From NCBI GenBank assembly GCA_016800925.1, contig JABCPU010000051.1, positions 124,001 to 188,000 on the forward strand: DNA of 64,000 bases, read 5' to 3'. The notes beneath the pieces are model-generated. The model saw nothing but the letters and a program-made list of their open reading frames with translations, had not been told where the DNA came from and searched no databases. The DNA is from Suillus spraguei. Its lineage: Eukaryota > Basidiomycota > Agaricomycetes > Boletales > Suillaceae. Of the stretch, positions 41,421 to 54,909 are shown piece after piece. Position 1 is the first letter of the stretch; the number at the start of each line of letters is the position of its first letter. The position numbers and the translations under genes are program-made.

Positions 41421-43067
41421 GACAACGATTCACATAGAATGGGGAATCTAAGATGCGCGATAGATATTAGAATGACTTGTAAGTTAACGGCGCAAAATTT
41501 TCCTTACCTTGTGACTACCCTGTGAGGGCTGTGGTTTTCACTCTTATCCTGTCATGTCGCTATCATTGAGTCGTTGTTCTCATTAATCAGTGATCAAGTT
41601 AGTTATCAACGAGTGGTTACTGACTATCACCCACTGACGAGAGCATTCGCTGCGAGATCGCTACATTACTCGTAGAGTAGCACAGTATGTACATCTGAGC
41701 TACCTTTGACGAAAAAAAACATGTTACCTGCTAGTGAGAATCGACGATGTGACATGGCTGGCAAGTGATTCGAGTTGACCAGTCAATGAAAGTTCGTGAC
41801 ATGCGGATTCAGGCATAGTACTGCAGGGTGTAGTACTCTGATCCGATGCTTGCTTCACGGTGAGTCCCAAATGAATGCATTAACATATGAGCTGGCAAAG
41901 TGGATGATCACGAAGACGGCCCCGGGCCATGAAGTTGAGATTATAAATTCTAACTCCGAGGATTGCACTACCTTCTTACATTCTTTTTCACTGCGATTCA
42001 CACATTTGTAATCCTTCATTATAATTAGTTTCTGCACTACTAGCCTTGGTGGATCGGCGTTTCTGTGGGAAGTGAAAATACTAGAGAAACGGCGGAGGAT
42101 GCGATCAATCGTACTGCCGCATGTCCAAGGGCCAACTACTCCCATTGCTACAGCCGCTATCAAAGGGCCGACTGCTCCTACTACCGGTACCACCGCGGCG
42201 TAGTAGTTGGCCAAATCAGTTCAAGTCGCTACGATGGTTGCCCTGTATCAGAACTTGACGGCGGCATCATATCATAGCTTACTTTCAGGAGTTTAGTGAA
42301 GTTTCCATGCGTTCGCCTTGCGTTCATCTCACATCGACAACATTTATGCCCCACTCCGACTCCGGTCGACCGTACATTCGTTCTGGGAGACCCTTTTTCC
42401 ACTTAAATATTGATGTCCAAACAAGTTGCGTCTTTGCCTTCTTCATCGTTCCTCTTAGCCGAGCTGGTACTCCAGAGGTTGCCTTGTCTTGGCAAGCCAA
42501 GATCGATATTACCATGTCACCATGATATAGTATCGTAACGCAGAAGCTAACCCTATGCGAACTTAGTGATTAGTTCTGTTCGAGGTCTTGATACTAGCCT
42601 TTGATGACGGAAGCATGATCGATGCGCCTGAATACATAATGCCCACTGGAATCCGAAGTTACTAAAGTAAGTTCGTTTTTTCCTATAACATGTACCTGAC
42701 AGCACAATATTTATTACAATAGGTGGCTAAAAGGTGGCCTTCATATTTGAACCGCTACCATAGGTACGTAGCGGAACACGAACAAGTACGTCTGGGCCCT
42801 AGCATACTTCTCATTAGCAACACTTCAGCCTTCGGATAGCACATGGTCGGTAAATTCTGTACTATAAAAGACCGTCATTCTTGTGGGTAACCTTTCCACT
42901 GCTCTAAGTCGTCACTACCGGGGTTGAGGGGAACGAAGGCTGTGACAAAGGTGAAATATTCGGATGATGATGATGATGGTATGCTGACTCTTTCAGTTGT
43001 TGACTGAGCTACCGAAACCTATCTCCTCTAGATCGCTCCCCATCATCAAAGAAGACAACACGTCGTT
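41421..43067. other. Intergenic region upstream of the ABC transporter
   Basis: A low-confidence small gene lies at 41855-42515 (separate entry). TATAAAAG at 42864-42871 is a plausible TATA box for the ABC transporter gene, about 200 bp before its ATG. Nothing else recognised. Confidence 0.4.
41855..42515 (-). CDS. Hypothetical small protein(s), low confidence
   Basis: Two adjacent minus-strand open stretches. 42324-42515 reads MVISILACQDKATSGVPARL then KWKKGLPERMYGRPESEWGI NVVDV and ends at a possible GTGAGA donor. 41855-42214 reads MANYYAAVVPVVGAVGPLIA and continues AVAMGVVGPW, a hydrophobic stretch that could be a membrane span or signal, then a charged tail. They could be exons of one gene or chance frames; I could not find a convincing acceptor joining them. 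No family recognised. Confidence 0.25.
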
Positions 43068-46000
43068 ATGGATGGTCTAGTTGACTCTTCAGCCAGCCAG
43101 CTCGCTCCTCCAGTTCACACCCAAACCCTACATGCAGACCTAAATTCGGATGCATCCTCTTCACTCTTCAAGAAATCGAAATCGTCAGACATGTCCATTG
43201 CCGTAAAAAGTGTGCAGGCCTTTGATTTTGAGCAGATACTCAGAAACCTCGCGAAACGGCAAGTGGTTCGTTGTGATTTGCACAAACCATCTAACTCAGC
43301 ATTTTCTTCAGCCGTCAAGATGAAGAAATCAAGGACCGCCAACTTGGTGTCATGTTTAAAGACTTGCGCGTCGTTGGTTCGGGTTCTCGTACCTCACTTC
43401 AGCCCACCGTGAGCTCACCTTTCCATCCCTCGACAATTCTGCACAAGATGAGGGAAGTGTGCCATCCGTCAACTAGAGACATTTTGTCCGGATTCGAGGG
43501 TATGGTCACTTCTGGTGAAATGCTTTGTGAGTACATGTCCTTCCCCGACCTCCAGTATTGACCCTCCGTAGTGGTTCTTGGCCGGCCCGGCTCTGGGTGC
43601 TCGACCTTCTTAAAGACACTCGCTAACCATCGTGGGGAGTATCATGCTGTCGAGGGTCAGGTTTTCTATGATTCATTCACCTCAAAGGAGATTCATGACT
43701 CCTTCCGTGGCGATGTCACATATTGTCCGGAGGATGATATCCACTTCCCGACCCTGACGGTTGAACAAACGCTCTCTTTCGCTGTCAGGAACCGTACTCC
43801 CGCAACACGTCTTCTCGGTCAGACACGCCAGGACTATGTTGAGGATACCGCCACGATACTAATGAAAGTCCTTGGCCTCCACCATTCGAAAAATACCTTG
43901 GTTGGTGATGCTCAGATTCAAGGTATTTCCGGTGGCGAGAGAAAGCGAGTTTCTATTGCAGAAATTTTAGGCTCCGCAAGTCCACTTGGTGCATGGGATA
44001 AGTAAGATGTGGTCATTCAAGGTGATATTCTCCTGACATATTTCTCGTCCAGTTCCACTCGTGGATTAGACTCCTCGACTGCCCTTGAGTTTGTCCGCAC
44101 ATTGCGTTTTATAACAGATGTCAAACGCAGAACAACATCGTCTCTCTCTACCAAGCGGGCGAGCAATTATATGATTTGTTTGACAAGGTCTGTGTTATTG
44201 CGGAAGGTAAGATGGTCTATTTTGGTCCGGCAAAGTCAGCCAAAGGTTATTTCATCAATATGGGCTTCGAACCACAATATAAACAGACTACCCCCAATTT
44301 TCTGGTTGCAGGTAAGGCATTCGGGTTCTCTTATATTTCCTCATAATCTCTGTTATCAGTTACGGACCCGAAGGGGAGAAAAATCCGCCCTGGATATGAG
44401 AGTTTTGTCCCGCAGACGTCGGAGGACCTTGCTAGCCGTTTCAAAACTTCCGACCTCGGTCGTCAAAATCAGGAAATGATCGAAGAGCACCAGAAGAAAT
44501 GTGTTGGAAATCACGAACGCAAGCAAGTGTACCTGTCCAGCGTGGACACTGAACATGCCACCTCATCTACTGTGTACATGGCTTCTATCTCGCAGCAGGC
44601 CGCAGCGGCCATGAGGCGCCGGATACAAGTTATTGTCGGTCACAAGTCGGAGCTCTTATGCAATTGGCGTAGGTGACATTTGTTTTCGACCGACCCTCAG
44701 TGACACTAGGTGATAGTTCCCAAATCTTCCAAGCTATAATTTTGGGCACCGTCTTTTTGAATGTGCCCAATGACGACTCGACCTATTTCTCTCGTGGTGG
44801 TCTTCTGTTCTTGTAAGTTTCCTCCCCTGTCATGATCCAAGTTGTGCTTCACGACTTTTTCAGCTCCCTATTCTTCAATGGTATTACATCTGTCGCAGAA
44901 GTCCCTGAGCTTTTTCTCCAGCGTCCAATCGCGCTTCGCCACCAGAAAGCCGCGTTACATTACCCTTTTGTTCAGAGCCTCGCGCATACCATGGTTGATA
45001 TACCCATTACTTTAGTCGTTCAACTTATTTTCGCTGCGATCCTTTACTTCATGGTTGGGTTGCAACGTTCTGCTGCACAATTTTTGTAAGTTCATCATGT
45101 TGTTCGTTCTTGGCTTAACACTTACCCTGCTGCACAACAGCATATTTTACCTCTTTCTCTTCTTAATGTCGCAAACCATGAAGTCACTCTTCAGGGCTAT
45201 TGCTGCAAGTTTTAGAACTCGTCCTAACGCAATGACTGTTTGTGGTATTTTCCTTCTCTTGTTATCGTTTAACGGCGGGTATACAATTCCTTGGCCAACT
45301 GCTCCAACGGGCTTGCGGTGGATCATGTGGTTGAACGTGCGTCATCTCATCCCTCGTAGGATATTCACTTAATGAATGCGTAATACCAATATTGATGTCT
45401 TAGCCGTTGTGGTGGGGGTTTGGTGCACTTGTCGTGAACGAGTTCCATACGCTTCATGGAGTTTGCTCCACTCTCATCCCCCACGGGCCTGGCTATGAGA
45501 ATATTTCGCTTGCAAACCAGGTTTGTATAACAGTCGGATCGCAGCCCGGGGAACTCCTTGTCGATGGCAACATTTATGCCGGATTGACGTACGATTTTTG
45601 GTATAGTCAACTTTGGAGGGTAGGTTGATTACACTATACTTTGCGATTAGCTGATGACACAATTGCAGAACTTTGGTGTTCTTTGTGCCTTCTACCTTGG
45701 GATGTTGGTCGTTCTCTTAGTTGCCACGGAATTCAACACTTCGTCTGCTGTTGACAGCGCTGTCGTTCTCTTTAAACAGGGGTCTAGTGCCGATGAGAAT
45801 GGTAAGGCCCTTGACGAAGAAAATGCGGACGTGGGGTTTCATTTTAGGTCCCACTCCAATGTAGTCGATTCTTCGACTTTCGACGGTGACGGTCTCGAGA
45901 AGAACATCATTGTTACGGACGTCTTTACGTGGCAGCACCTGCACTATGAAGTCCCTATCGAGGGAGGGGTGAAATGCCTTCTTGATGATGTATCGGGCTT

Positions 46001-48329
46001 TGTTGCCCCTGGGAAGCTCACTGCGTTGATGGGTGAATCTGGCGCTGGAAAGGTATACCTTCCTATGATTCCAGTACCGCATACCGCTTACTTGAATGCT
46101 TGTAGACAATGCTTTTGAATGTTCTTGCACAGCGGGTCGGTACTGGTGTAGTAAGTGGTGACCGATTTGTGAACGGGCAGCCGCTCCCCGTAGACTTCCA
46201 GGCTCAGATGTAAGTACTGTCCTAACTCCGCTCATCTTACCTGATTGCAATATTTAGTGGTTTCTGCCAACAACTTGACACTCATCTTCCCGAAGCGACT
46301 GTTCGTGAAGCGCTCCTTTTCTCTGCTAATCTCCGCCAGCCTCAGTCAGTTCCCCTTGCCGAAAAGGAAGCATAGTGCGTGTGATTTGTGCCATGATCGA
46401 TACAAGCTTAACTTCACAATGCAGCGTTGACAAGTGCATTCAAATGTGTGGTCTGGAGGAGTACGCCGACGCTATTGTTGGCTCTCTGGGAGTTGAACAC
46501 CGCAAACGCACCACCATCGCAGTGGAGCTCTCTGCCAAGGTAGAACGTTAACCCTTCAGCCTAAAGTTGTGCTAAGTGCCTGATAGCCCCAACTTCTACT
46601 CTTCTTGGATGAGCCTACATCTGGTCTCGACTCGCAATCTGCCTGGGCTATTGTGCAGTTTCTTCGTGAGCTTGCTGACCATGGTCAGGCCATTCTCTGC
46701 ACGTGAGTGCCATTGCTACTCTAGGGTGTTCCGCTGCTTATGACTTGTACCAGGATTCATCAACCTTCAGCAGAACTCTTCCAGGTCTTTGATAAATTGC
46801 TGCTCCTTTGCAAGGGTGGACAGACCGTCTACTTTGGCGATATTGGAGAGGATTCGTCAACTATGCTGAACTACTTTGAGCATAATGGTGCTCCCCGCTG
46901 CGGTTCCGACGCCAACCCGTAAGTAAGAGTAGTTATACCAGGTCTGGTGCTTACCAGTGCGTTCAAGTGCGGAATACATGCTCAACGTAATTGGCGCTGG
47001 AGCAGCCACAATCTCCACCATTGATTGGTACGATGTATGGAAGCGTTCGCCGGAAGCCATGCATCTCCAAATTCAGATCGAAAATATACATGAACATGGT
47101 CGGACTCGCCCACAACAACTTAGCGAACGATATTCTGTCTTTACCACCTCATGGTTGCACCAATTCGCTGCGCTCAACCAACGAAATTTCCAAGCATACT
47201 GGCGCAATCCTACGTATATCCGCGCCAAGTTTGTGCTCAACATCGTTGGAGGTCTCCTTGTGGGGTTTACATTCTTCCAGGCAAACAACTCTTTGCAGGG
47301 CACCCAAAACAAGTTGTTTGTAAGTACATTAATAGGATTCCTCGCTTAATCCTGTTTTCACACTCTTTAGTCAATCTTCCTCGGCCTTGTGCTCAGTGTT
47401 TCCCTTGTCCATCAAATCATGGCCGTCTACATTGACACTCGTACAGTGTACGAAATCCGTGAACGTCCCAGTAGAATGTATCACTGGACCGCTCTCGTCA
47501 TGTCCCAGCTTGTTGCTGAGCTTCCTTGGAACATGGCAAGTTCGGCGACGTTCTTTTTCTGCTGTTACTGGACTGTCGGATACTCGACCAACCGGGCTGG
47601 TTACACGTTCCTCATGCTCTCCGTCGCCTTCCCGTTGTACTATACTACGTTTGGACATAGCATCGCATCCATGGCGCCAACCAGTCCAGTTGCATCCATG
47701 TATTTTACAACTCTCATCATTTTTATCATGATCTTGTGAGTCGCACACTTTGAACTACGCCATGTCGTGCTAATGGTCCATCAGTGATGGCGTAGTCCAG
47801 CCATTCAACCAGCTTAATTGGTGGAAATGGATGTACAGGGTCTCTCCTTTCACATACATCATCGAGGGTCTTCTTGGTCAAGGTTAGTGAATGATTGTTT
47901 TTGCCGAATAGTCATATTCATCTTGATCCTCGTAGCTATTGGCGGGCAATCGGTTAGCTGCTCTTCCACTGAATTTGTCTCCGTCAACCCACCAAAAGGT
48001 TTGACGTGTGGCAACTACATGGGTCCCTTTATGAATTTCTCCGGCGGCTACCTCACGAATCCCGAAGCTGCAGAGGGCTGCCAGTACTGTTACGCCAAGA
48101 TCGCCGACCAGGTCATGTACTCGAGGTTCAACATTGAATACAGCAATCACTGGCGTAACCTGGGCATCGTCTTTGGATTTGCCGCGTTTAATGTGAGTAA
48201 CTGGCGGATGTTGTTCAAATCTCGTGTCTAACATACCATCTGCAGATCCTTGCTGTTTTCTGGCTCACATATTTCATGCGCATTCGCACTGTCAGCGTGT
48301 TCACTTCTCTCAGGCGAAAGTTCAGGTAA
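43068..48329 (+). CDS. PDR-type (ABCG) full-size ABC transporter, one frameshift
   Basis: Plasma-membrane drug/lipid efflux pump of the fungal pleiotropic drug resistance family, arranged (NBD-TMD) twice, about 1400 residues over some 17 exons. ATG at 43068; exon 1 ends at 43258 with a GC-AG intron (43259-43311). NBD1: Walker [14 protein letters not shown] (Cys in place of Lys, normal for this family), signature [29 protein letters not shown]1: [17 protein letters not shown] to [17 protein letters not shown]2: Walker [13 protein letters not shown], degenerate signature [34 protein letters not shown]2: [13 protein letters not shown] to YIIEGLLGQ, then [10 protein letters not shown] and the end LRRKFR. 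Near 44128-44135 one base seems missing (KRRT...[15 protein letters not shown] in another frame), so this allele is a pseudogene or has a sequencing error. Confidence 0.85.
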
Positions 48330-48886
48330 ATTTAAATTTATACATATCACATGCCTTGCGAATTAATGTACTCATAGGACTTGGTGCTAGCACACACTAG
48401 CAGAGGTTGTAATCGTTTGCAACCTACCATATTACTGTTTGCACTAACCCTTTTGGCTACAGAACCACAATACTGTCATCGAACAAAACAAAACAAAAGA
48501 ATACCGTTAGGACAATACGATATGTCACATCTGCCTGGCATTAATTCAAGAGTACTCGAACTACATTCGAAATTATAATTACAGATCTTCTGTCAAAGAC
48601 TACTTAGTATTACGGCATACTTACCTTTCTCCACTCGCCTATACAGTCATAGGTCTTCCGTTTGCTAATGTATCAGACTCTTATGCAAGATGGCTAGCAA
48701 ACGATGAAACAAGTTCATGACTGGTTTATGATGTCACTGTCTGATCGGAGACTCAGATAACCGCAGGTCCATGAATTTCAGAGTTAGTACATCTTTATCT
48801 ATAAAAGTATGAGCTTCCTATAACCATGCATAGGTGATCGTACGGTTGTAAGTAATTCATTCATAAATACGAATATTAGTGTGACC
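48330..48886. other. Intergenic: 3' sides of ABC transporter and copy E
   Basis: Convergent 3' flanks; A-rich CAAAACAAAACAAAAG at 48482-48497. No gene recognised. Confidence 0.5.
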
Positions 48887-50621
48887 TCATGCTACGGAAG
48901 TCTCTATATCGGCCACTTTCTCTATGCTGATCGTGGATTCAGGATTCCTGACGCAGGGATCCATTTCGTGGTACTCAAAGTTCGGTGGCGAAGTCCAACA
49001 TACACAATCGGCAAACGTCGTACTGACGTGTACGCACTCGTCGTTGGCATGCGTATCCCAAATGCTGATGATAAGACGGGGCGCGAGAATAAAGGGCGCC
49101 GTACCGTTGAAGAGCTCTGCGAGACTCATCGCTGGCGTCTGCAAATGTATATGTTAACCGATCTCTGTATAACTTGGAAGTTTCATACCGGAATATCAGC
49201 CCATAATATCACCAATAAGATCTGGTTTGTCAAATTCCTAGAGATGTAATTATTGCTTATAGAACCCAATGGACAAAGCGGGACTTACAGGGCAAAGTAC
49301 ATGATATGATAACGGACAATCATTACCATGTAGGTATTAGGCCTCATTTTGATCCTCCTCTGTTCCATATAATGTTTCACAAGGGTGAAAACCGCGAGAA
49401 CGACAAGTAAAATATCATAGCACATGATGGGGATAGAAGTATAAATCGCAAGCATAGGTCCTATGTGGAAGGAAAGGGTGCAGTACTTGGCGTCCGGAGC
49501 TATTATCTCTTTCACTGTGGAATGTGGTGAGGTCAGCCTACAACCAAAGCGACCAAGGCATAAATTTACCAGAGAACACACTGCGTCGACTATACAAATA
49601 GATGTCTATCCCTATATAGAGGGCAACGATAGGCACGAACAATCCTACTAGAACATGAAGTACGAGCTTGGATTGGTTGTATATGGCATAAAGACGCCAG
49701 ATGAGAATGACTGTGAATACGGGATTGGTACGCGTAGCGAGATGAAAGAATGTACATCTTACCTTCCGCAAAGCAAAAATACACTGAAAACCCCCATTCG
49801 ATCAGAACGATAAGATCGTAACCTAGGGCAAATGCACGATGAATGAATGCGCTTCAGGTTGAAAATGATATACGTACAACTAAATAAAAGAACGATTATT
49901 GGAACTTAGCTGGTTGTGAAACGAACTGGGGACGTACGGCTGAAATGTGTATTCAGCTGAAGATCTTGCACGACGGGGGACATAGATATACTCACTGATT
50001 CAGGTATATACAACAGGCCTCCCCCTAGCGCAAGTCAGTCAATGATGACTCGATGAGTTGATATGGGCTGGTGACACGTACAGCAGGCGCACACCCTAAT
50101 GTGAAAAATTGACAACATGATGTGTACAATGTGAAGGGACAATCATGGCGACGTACATTGCAAGGAAAAGCCCAAAATATCGAACCTGGCAAAAAACATC
50201 GTACAATTGATCAAACACTGGTAGGGCGAAACTCACAACAAGGTACAGGCATGACATGAGCGACCACGGCCTTTTCTGGAGATTCAGTTAATCCTTGGGT
50301 TAGGTTTATTGTCCAGGCGAGAGGTTTGACACTGACCCAAACATACTCAACCTATGCCAATAATCATGACCATCAGCATTCGGTCGACAGAAGGGGAGTT
50401 CTCTTATACCTCCTTCTCCAAAAGAATAACTAGATGATCTTTCGCTCAGCAAGAGTACAAGGTTCACCAAGGCTACTAACGGTACTCGTAGGATATCAGG
50501 GCAATGGCTGCTACTGTAATCGATGTTCAGGATAATGATGCGTTAAATCAGGTAAAAGAGTTGACGAACCAGATACATTGTTATTCCAGCGGAGACCAGC
50601 GGCAGCCTCTTCTTCTGACAT
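48887..50621 (-). CDS. DUF6533-like membrane protein, copy E, best preserved
   Basis: ATG at 50621 (MSEEEAAAGLRWNNNVSG). The spliced chain reads VAAIALISYEYLILLEKE (three exons, one of 20 bp), VEYVW (15-bp exon), KRPWSLMSCLYLV, VRYFGLFLA, then GGLLYIPES, YDLIVLIEWGFSVYFCFAEG, VILIWRLYAIYNQSKLVLHV with a helix to IGIDIYLYSRRSVFSG, VKEIIAPDAKYCTLSFHIGP, MLAIYTSIPIMCYDILLVVL helix, VKHYMEQRRIKMRPNTYMVM, NLTNQILLVILWADIP, and a last exon with APRLIISIWDTHANDECVHV to a stop at 48887. About five to six hydrophobic segments suggest an integral membrane protein. Function of DUF6533 proteins is unknown. One central exon remains unphased; no frameshift was found in the others. Confidence 0.6.
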
Positions 50622-53274
50622 GACACTGTACAGATGGAATGGAGGATCCGAAAAGGATAAGCAATGCTGGAGCGACTTGTGATAAGGCACGGAATTTCCT
50701 CGCAATTACCTCCAGGTCGTGGGGATTGAGGCGTTCGTCCCTCGTCTGGTGCACTTGGGTTTGGAACTAGATGTAATGAAAGGTGTATGACATGGTACCG
50801 AATTTGCCTGTGCTTCCTGTTGATTTCCAAGTCGATGTTCTCAATAGTTAGCTATCAACGAATAGACACCACACCCGAATTTAAGGCTGATAAGTCGAAG
50901 AGTGGTTGCTATATTTTGGCTGGATCCTGCAACTACTCGCACGGTATGCTACTGTCGTCCTGGTGAACGTTTATAATAGTCTAGGGAATGTGAAGTCTTA
51001 CTATAGTGTCAGCTGCGCACCGGTCTAAGGGTTTGCTATTGTTATCTCTTGATAGACATAGACATAGCCGTGCCGCCTTTCAGCCCTGATCGGAGCACAA
51101 ATCAGGCTGAGTACGACAACAAGTTCTCATTCTTTCATTCATAGAAACTGAACAGAGGTGATGGGGTATTGATGGTCAGCTACTAGCAGCTCATGCATGT
51201 TCTTGCTATCGAGTAGCATTTGTTGGCTCCGTGAGGCAGTACTGTCATAGCAATAGTTGGATGAATCCGAGTCTAAGCTTGTAGTATGATTCGGATATGG
51301 CACCACTAGTACGAACCAGGACTCCTGCCACTGCGCTAGGACCCGAACCTAACCCCTGCACGTGTTTACTCCCTACAATTGACAGTAATTTACTTTCTAT
51401 GACCGTATTTCATCATGCTAGGCCTTTATTCCACATGCCTACCAGAACAACAAGTACCAGGCAACTCGGCAGTCCAGTTATATCGGCACCGGTGAAATTT
51501 GTGCACCAGATGCTCACATTTGAGTCCAAGCGTGTCCTTCACTCTTACATGAATGCTCGAATCCCCATTTTTGTCTTCCGACAGAAATTCTCGCGATTGC
51601 CTTCATGTATCTTGAAGAAAAACAGCGTTTCGATGGATCTGGGAACAACTGTCAACAATATTTTTGCTTGTGTGGTGTCCACACAAGTCTGCAGATACTA
51701 CATAGTGCAAAGTCGCTCATAAGTACCCGGCTGGCTCTTTAGATATTCATCCATTCTTCCTCTCCTCGTTGGATAGCCATCATTCTTGAGAGGTCAAAGA
51801 ACTTCCATCGGTTATCATATAAAAATCACCGATCCCACTACGTGATTGCTTGGAGCCATTCCTTTCGCACCTACTACGAATCAAATTCCTCCGACACAAG
51901 CTGATTCCGACCGCGTTGTCTACTTGTCATTATCGCAAACCGCATCATCGCTTGAAACATCCGAATTCTCCAAGCCGATCAGGTCGCTCAGCGTCCCCTT
52001 AACGAAGCTTATCATGATATCAAACACCATCTTTCAAGGACAAGCACTACTAGCCTCTACTGCGGAGTGTTGAACTTACGAGTTTTACATAAACTAAACT
52101 GGACAGGCTGGACAGTTCATATTTTTAGCGGGCTTCGAACTCTATCAGACAACCAGGAAGAATCTTTTCCTACCCAGTCGCAATTCCCAACACCCGAGCC
52201 GAGTGTCATATTGTCAGATGGTCACACAGGAAAAAATTCAAACACTCTATTTGTTAGGGTTTCAACCTGCAGAGAGAGCTTTCTGGCGCGTTGCGTCTGC
52301 CTGTCTCCCACTATCCATCTGAGGGGCATCCGGTATAGGGCATAATTATTGCAAGCACCGAAAATTATTTAAGACTTGGATATACTATATCCCTCCCTCC
52401 ATGTTCTAGAGCTACGGCCTGCTTCCGTGGAGAACTTGAAGAGACGCTCTAGAATATCATAATAATGTGAGCCAGACATGGTGTCGACATACACACTTTC
52501 CGACTCGCAGAGTGCAAAAACTTCAGGCTACAAAATCGGGTACAAGGATTTAGAGAAGTGATTACGACTGTGGATTGGGATGAAAAGCCCGATGACAACA
52601 GCAGTGATGCAAAGTCTTGGTCTATGGAATCGATTATCGATGCACTAAACAATAATGTAGTATGATGACCAGACGGAGTACTGGTGTTCTTGTATATCGA
52701 CGCTGACGTTCTATACATGCTAGTCTCCAGATTACTCATCTTGTTCTTATCATCGACTGCTGTATTTCTCCCCTAGGCAGACCTAATATACTCTTTCCCA
52801 ATACTAGTACTGAATTGGTTGCCCGAAGTACTGTCGGTATCATTTATACCGCTTCGAGGAAGCTAATATTAATATTATGAACACATCGTAGACGTGTTAT
52901 ATATACGTTTATATGATACCAGTAGACTTGCCGGTGATAAGCTTTACTATATCCAACATCGAAGCACGGCATCTGAGGTCAACTTCACGAGAATCGAACC
53001 CTGCAAATTTTTGGTATTTTCTTGATCACTTCATCCTCGACATGCTTCGTTACATATTAAAATGCATTGGCGGATACAATGATCTATCTCGGATTACTAC
53101 AATAGTATCTTCTTCGTTCGATACTCTAGGATTACTTTTAGTATGCATAATCTGGTCGTAGTGCTCGTCCGAATGTGATCCCGTTACCACTTCTCTCACA
53201 ATCAGACTATACCCCAGAAGAATGTGATAGCATCTCAGATTCTATCTCAGAATGCATTTCATGCTCCTCGAATG
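50622..53274. other. Upstream region of copy E plus F-box relic and unassigned sequence
   Basis: 50622-51290 is the upstream region shared with the other DUF6533-like copies. 51550-52640 carries an F-box-like relic (separate entry). 52650-53270 has an 82-codon open stretch at 52913-53161 with no family signature. Confidence 0.4.
51550..52640 (+). pseudogene. F-box-like protein relic
   Basis: The plus strand reads CLPTEILAIAFMYLEE at about 51570-51620, an F-box type start, then LISTRLAL, TAG, IFIHSSSPRWIAIILERSKN (about 51710-51805), the layout of agaricomycete F-box proteins after the box. Much of the middle is in other frames. Near 52480-52610 another piece reads VDIHTFRLAECKNFRLQN and FREVITTVDWDEKPDD, resembling the C-terminal end of the same protein type. 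Stops and frameshifts separate all pieces. Assignment is by pattern only; the ends are approximate. Confidence 0.35.
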
Positions 53275-54909
53275 CTATCGGCGAAGTCCAACACCCCAAT
53301 CCTCGAATGTCTTACTGATATATACGCACTTGTCATGGGCATGCATATCCCAGATGCTGATGGTAAGTCGTGGCGCGAGAATATATGGCACGGTGGAGTT
53401 GAAGAGCTCTGAGATATTCAGCACCGGGACCTGAATATATAAAAAGTGGCATGAGCGGATTCCCGTAGGAATAGGATGTCTGAAATATCATACTGAAATA
53501 TCAGCCCATAATATCACCAAAAATATCTGGTTCATCAGATTCCTATCAAAATTCCATTAATACTTTCAGAACACACTAGAACAAGGGAAATGGAACTTGC
53601 AGCACAAAGTACAGATATGAAGTCGAACGATGATTGATATAGATGTATTCGTCCTCACTTTGATCTTCCTCCGTTCTCTGCTGTGTTTTGCGAGTTTGGC
53701 AGCTGCAAGAGTGAGGAGGAGGATATCAAAGCACACTATGGGGATAGACATATAGGTCACAGGCAAAGGCCCCCACTTGAAATGAAACGTGCAGTACTTG
53801 GCGTCTGCAGTCATTATTTCTTGCACTGTATCGAGACAGAGATCAGGTCGCAGTTAATACCAACCAAACATGTACCTACCTGAGAACACGCTGGATCGAC
53901 TGTATAAAAAGACATCTGTCGCTATCGAGACGGCGACGATGGGTATGAATAACCCCAGAAGGACCCGAAGTAGGAGCTTCGAACGGTTGTATAGTGCATA
54001 AAGACGCCAGATCAGAATAACTGCAGCCGCAAATTCAGCATGTGGAATGTGCAGCGAAAATGCACCACTTACCTTCTGCAAAGCAACTATATGCAGAGTA
54101 GCCCCATTCCATAAAAACAACAAGATTGTAGCCTAATTCGTCTTGATGAGCAAAGACAGCTCAGGCTGAAAATGGTATACTTGCAGCTATATAGATGAGA
54201 GATTGACAATTATTGAAACTGGGACTCGATCGAAATAGAGACGTACAGCTGAAATATGGGTCAATTCAAACTCTGTCAAGTCAGAAAGTATCGCTACACT
54301 CACTGGTTCGGGCATAAACAACAATCCTCCCCCTAAAACTAATTAACAAATAATAATTCAGTTAACATAACATTACACACAAAAACCCCAAAGCCTTGGA
54401 CGTCAATACAATATGCACCATTTGAAGGATTTAATGACATACAGTGCAAGGAAAAGCCCAAGATATCGGACCTAATATAGATGAAAATGAAAAATCATGA
54501 AGCGCCCTGGTGAAGCGAAACTCACAATTATGTAAAGATACGCCATTGGTGACCACGGTCGGTTCTGGGGATCTAGTCAGCTTCCAGGCTAGTGTCGTTG
54601 TGCAAATGTGGAGTTGGACACTGACCCAGACGTATTTGACCTACAATGATCATAGCTGTAAGTATTTGACCGTCATGAAAAAGTTCTTTGTTACCTCTTT
54701 TTCCAAGAGAAGGACTAGACAATCATTCGCTCAGCAAAATACAAAGATTTCAAAGGTTACTGACGGTAGTCATATGATATCACGGTAATTGTCGCGACTG
54801 GATTCAATGTTCAGTATGACAGTTCCACCACAGATCATTTAAAAGGAACTGACGGACCGGAAATGTTGTTGTTCCAGCGGACGCCAGCGACAGCATATTG
54901 GTCCGACAT
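53275..54909 (-). pseudogene. DUF6533-like membrane protein, copy F, frameshifted
   Basis: ATG at 54909 (MSDQYAVAGVRWNNNISG). Exons read VATITVISYDY, LLLEKE, VKYVW, NRPWSPMAYLYII, VRYLGLFLALY, GGLLFMPEP, YNLVVFMEWGYSAYSCFAEG, VILIWRLYALYNRSKLLLRV with LLGLFIPIVAVSIATDVFLY, VQEIMTADAKYCTFHFKWGP, LPVTYMSIPIVCFDILLLTL, SIIVRLHI. There one base is missing (about 53614-53618; CATATCTGTACTTTG where relatives have CATATCCTGTACTTT), which ends the frame. The last exon (LFNSTVPYILAPRLTISIWD to a stop at 53275) is intact. A single-base defect means either a recent pseudogene or a sequence error. It is more divergent than A-E. Confidence 0.55.

Noticed and set aside
51297..51722. 141-codon plus-strand frame as a gene
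   Set aside because: Another frame of the same DNA gives F-box-like sequence (LPTEILAIAFMYLEE), so this long frame is more likely a shadow.
52990..53030. tRNA-like GGTTCGATTC box on the minus strand
   Set aside because: No T-arm stem pairing and no matching A box or acceptor stem; no tRNA gene was found in the window.
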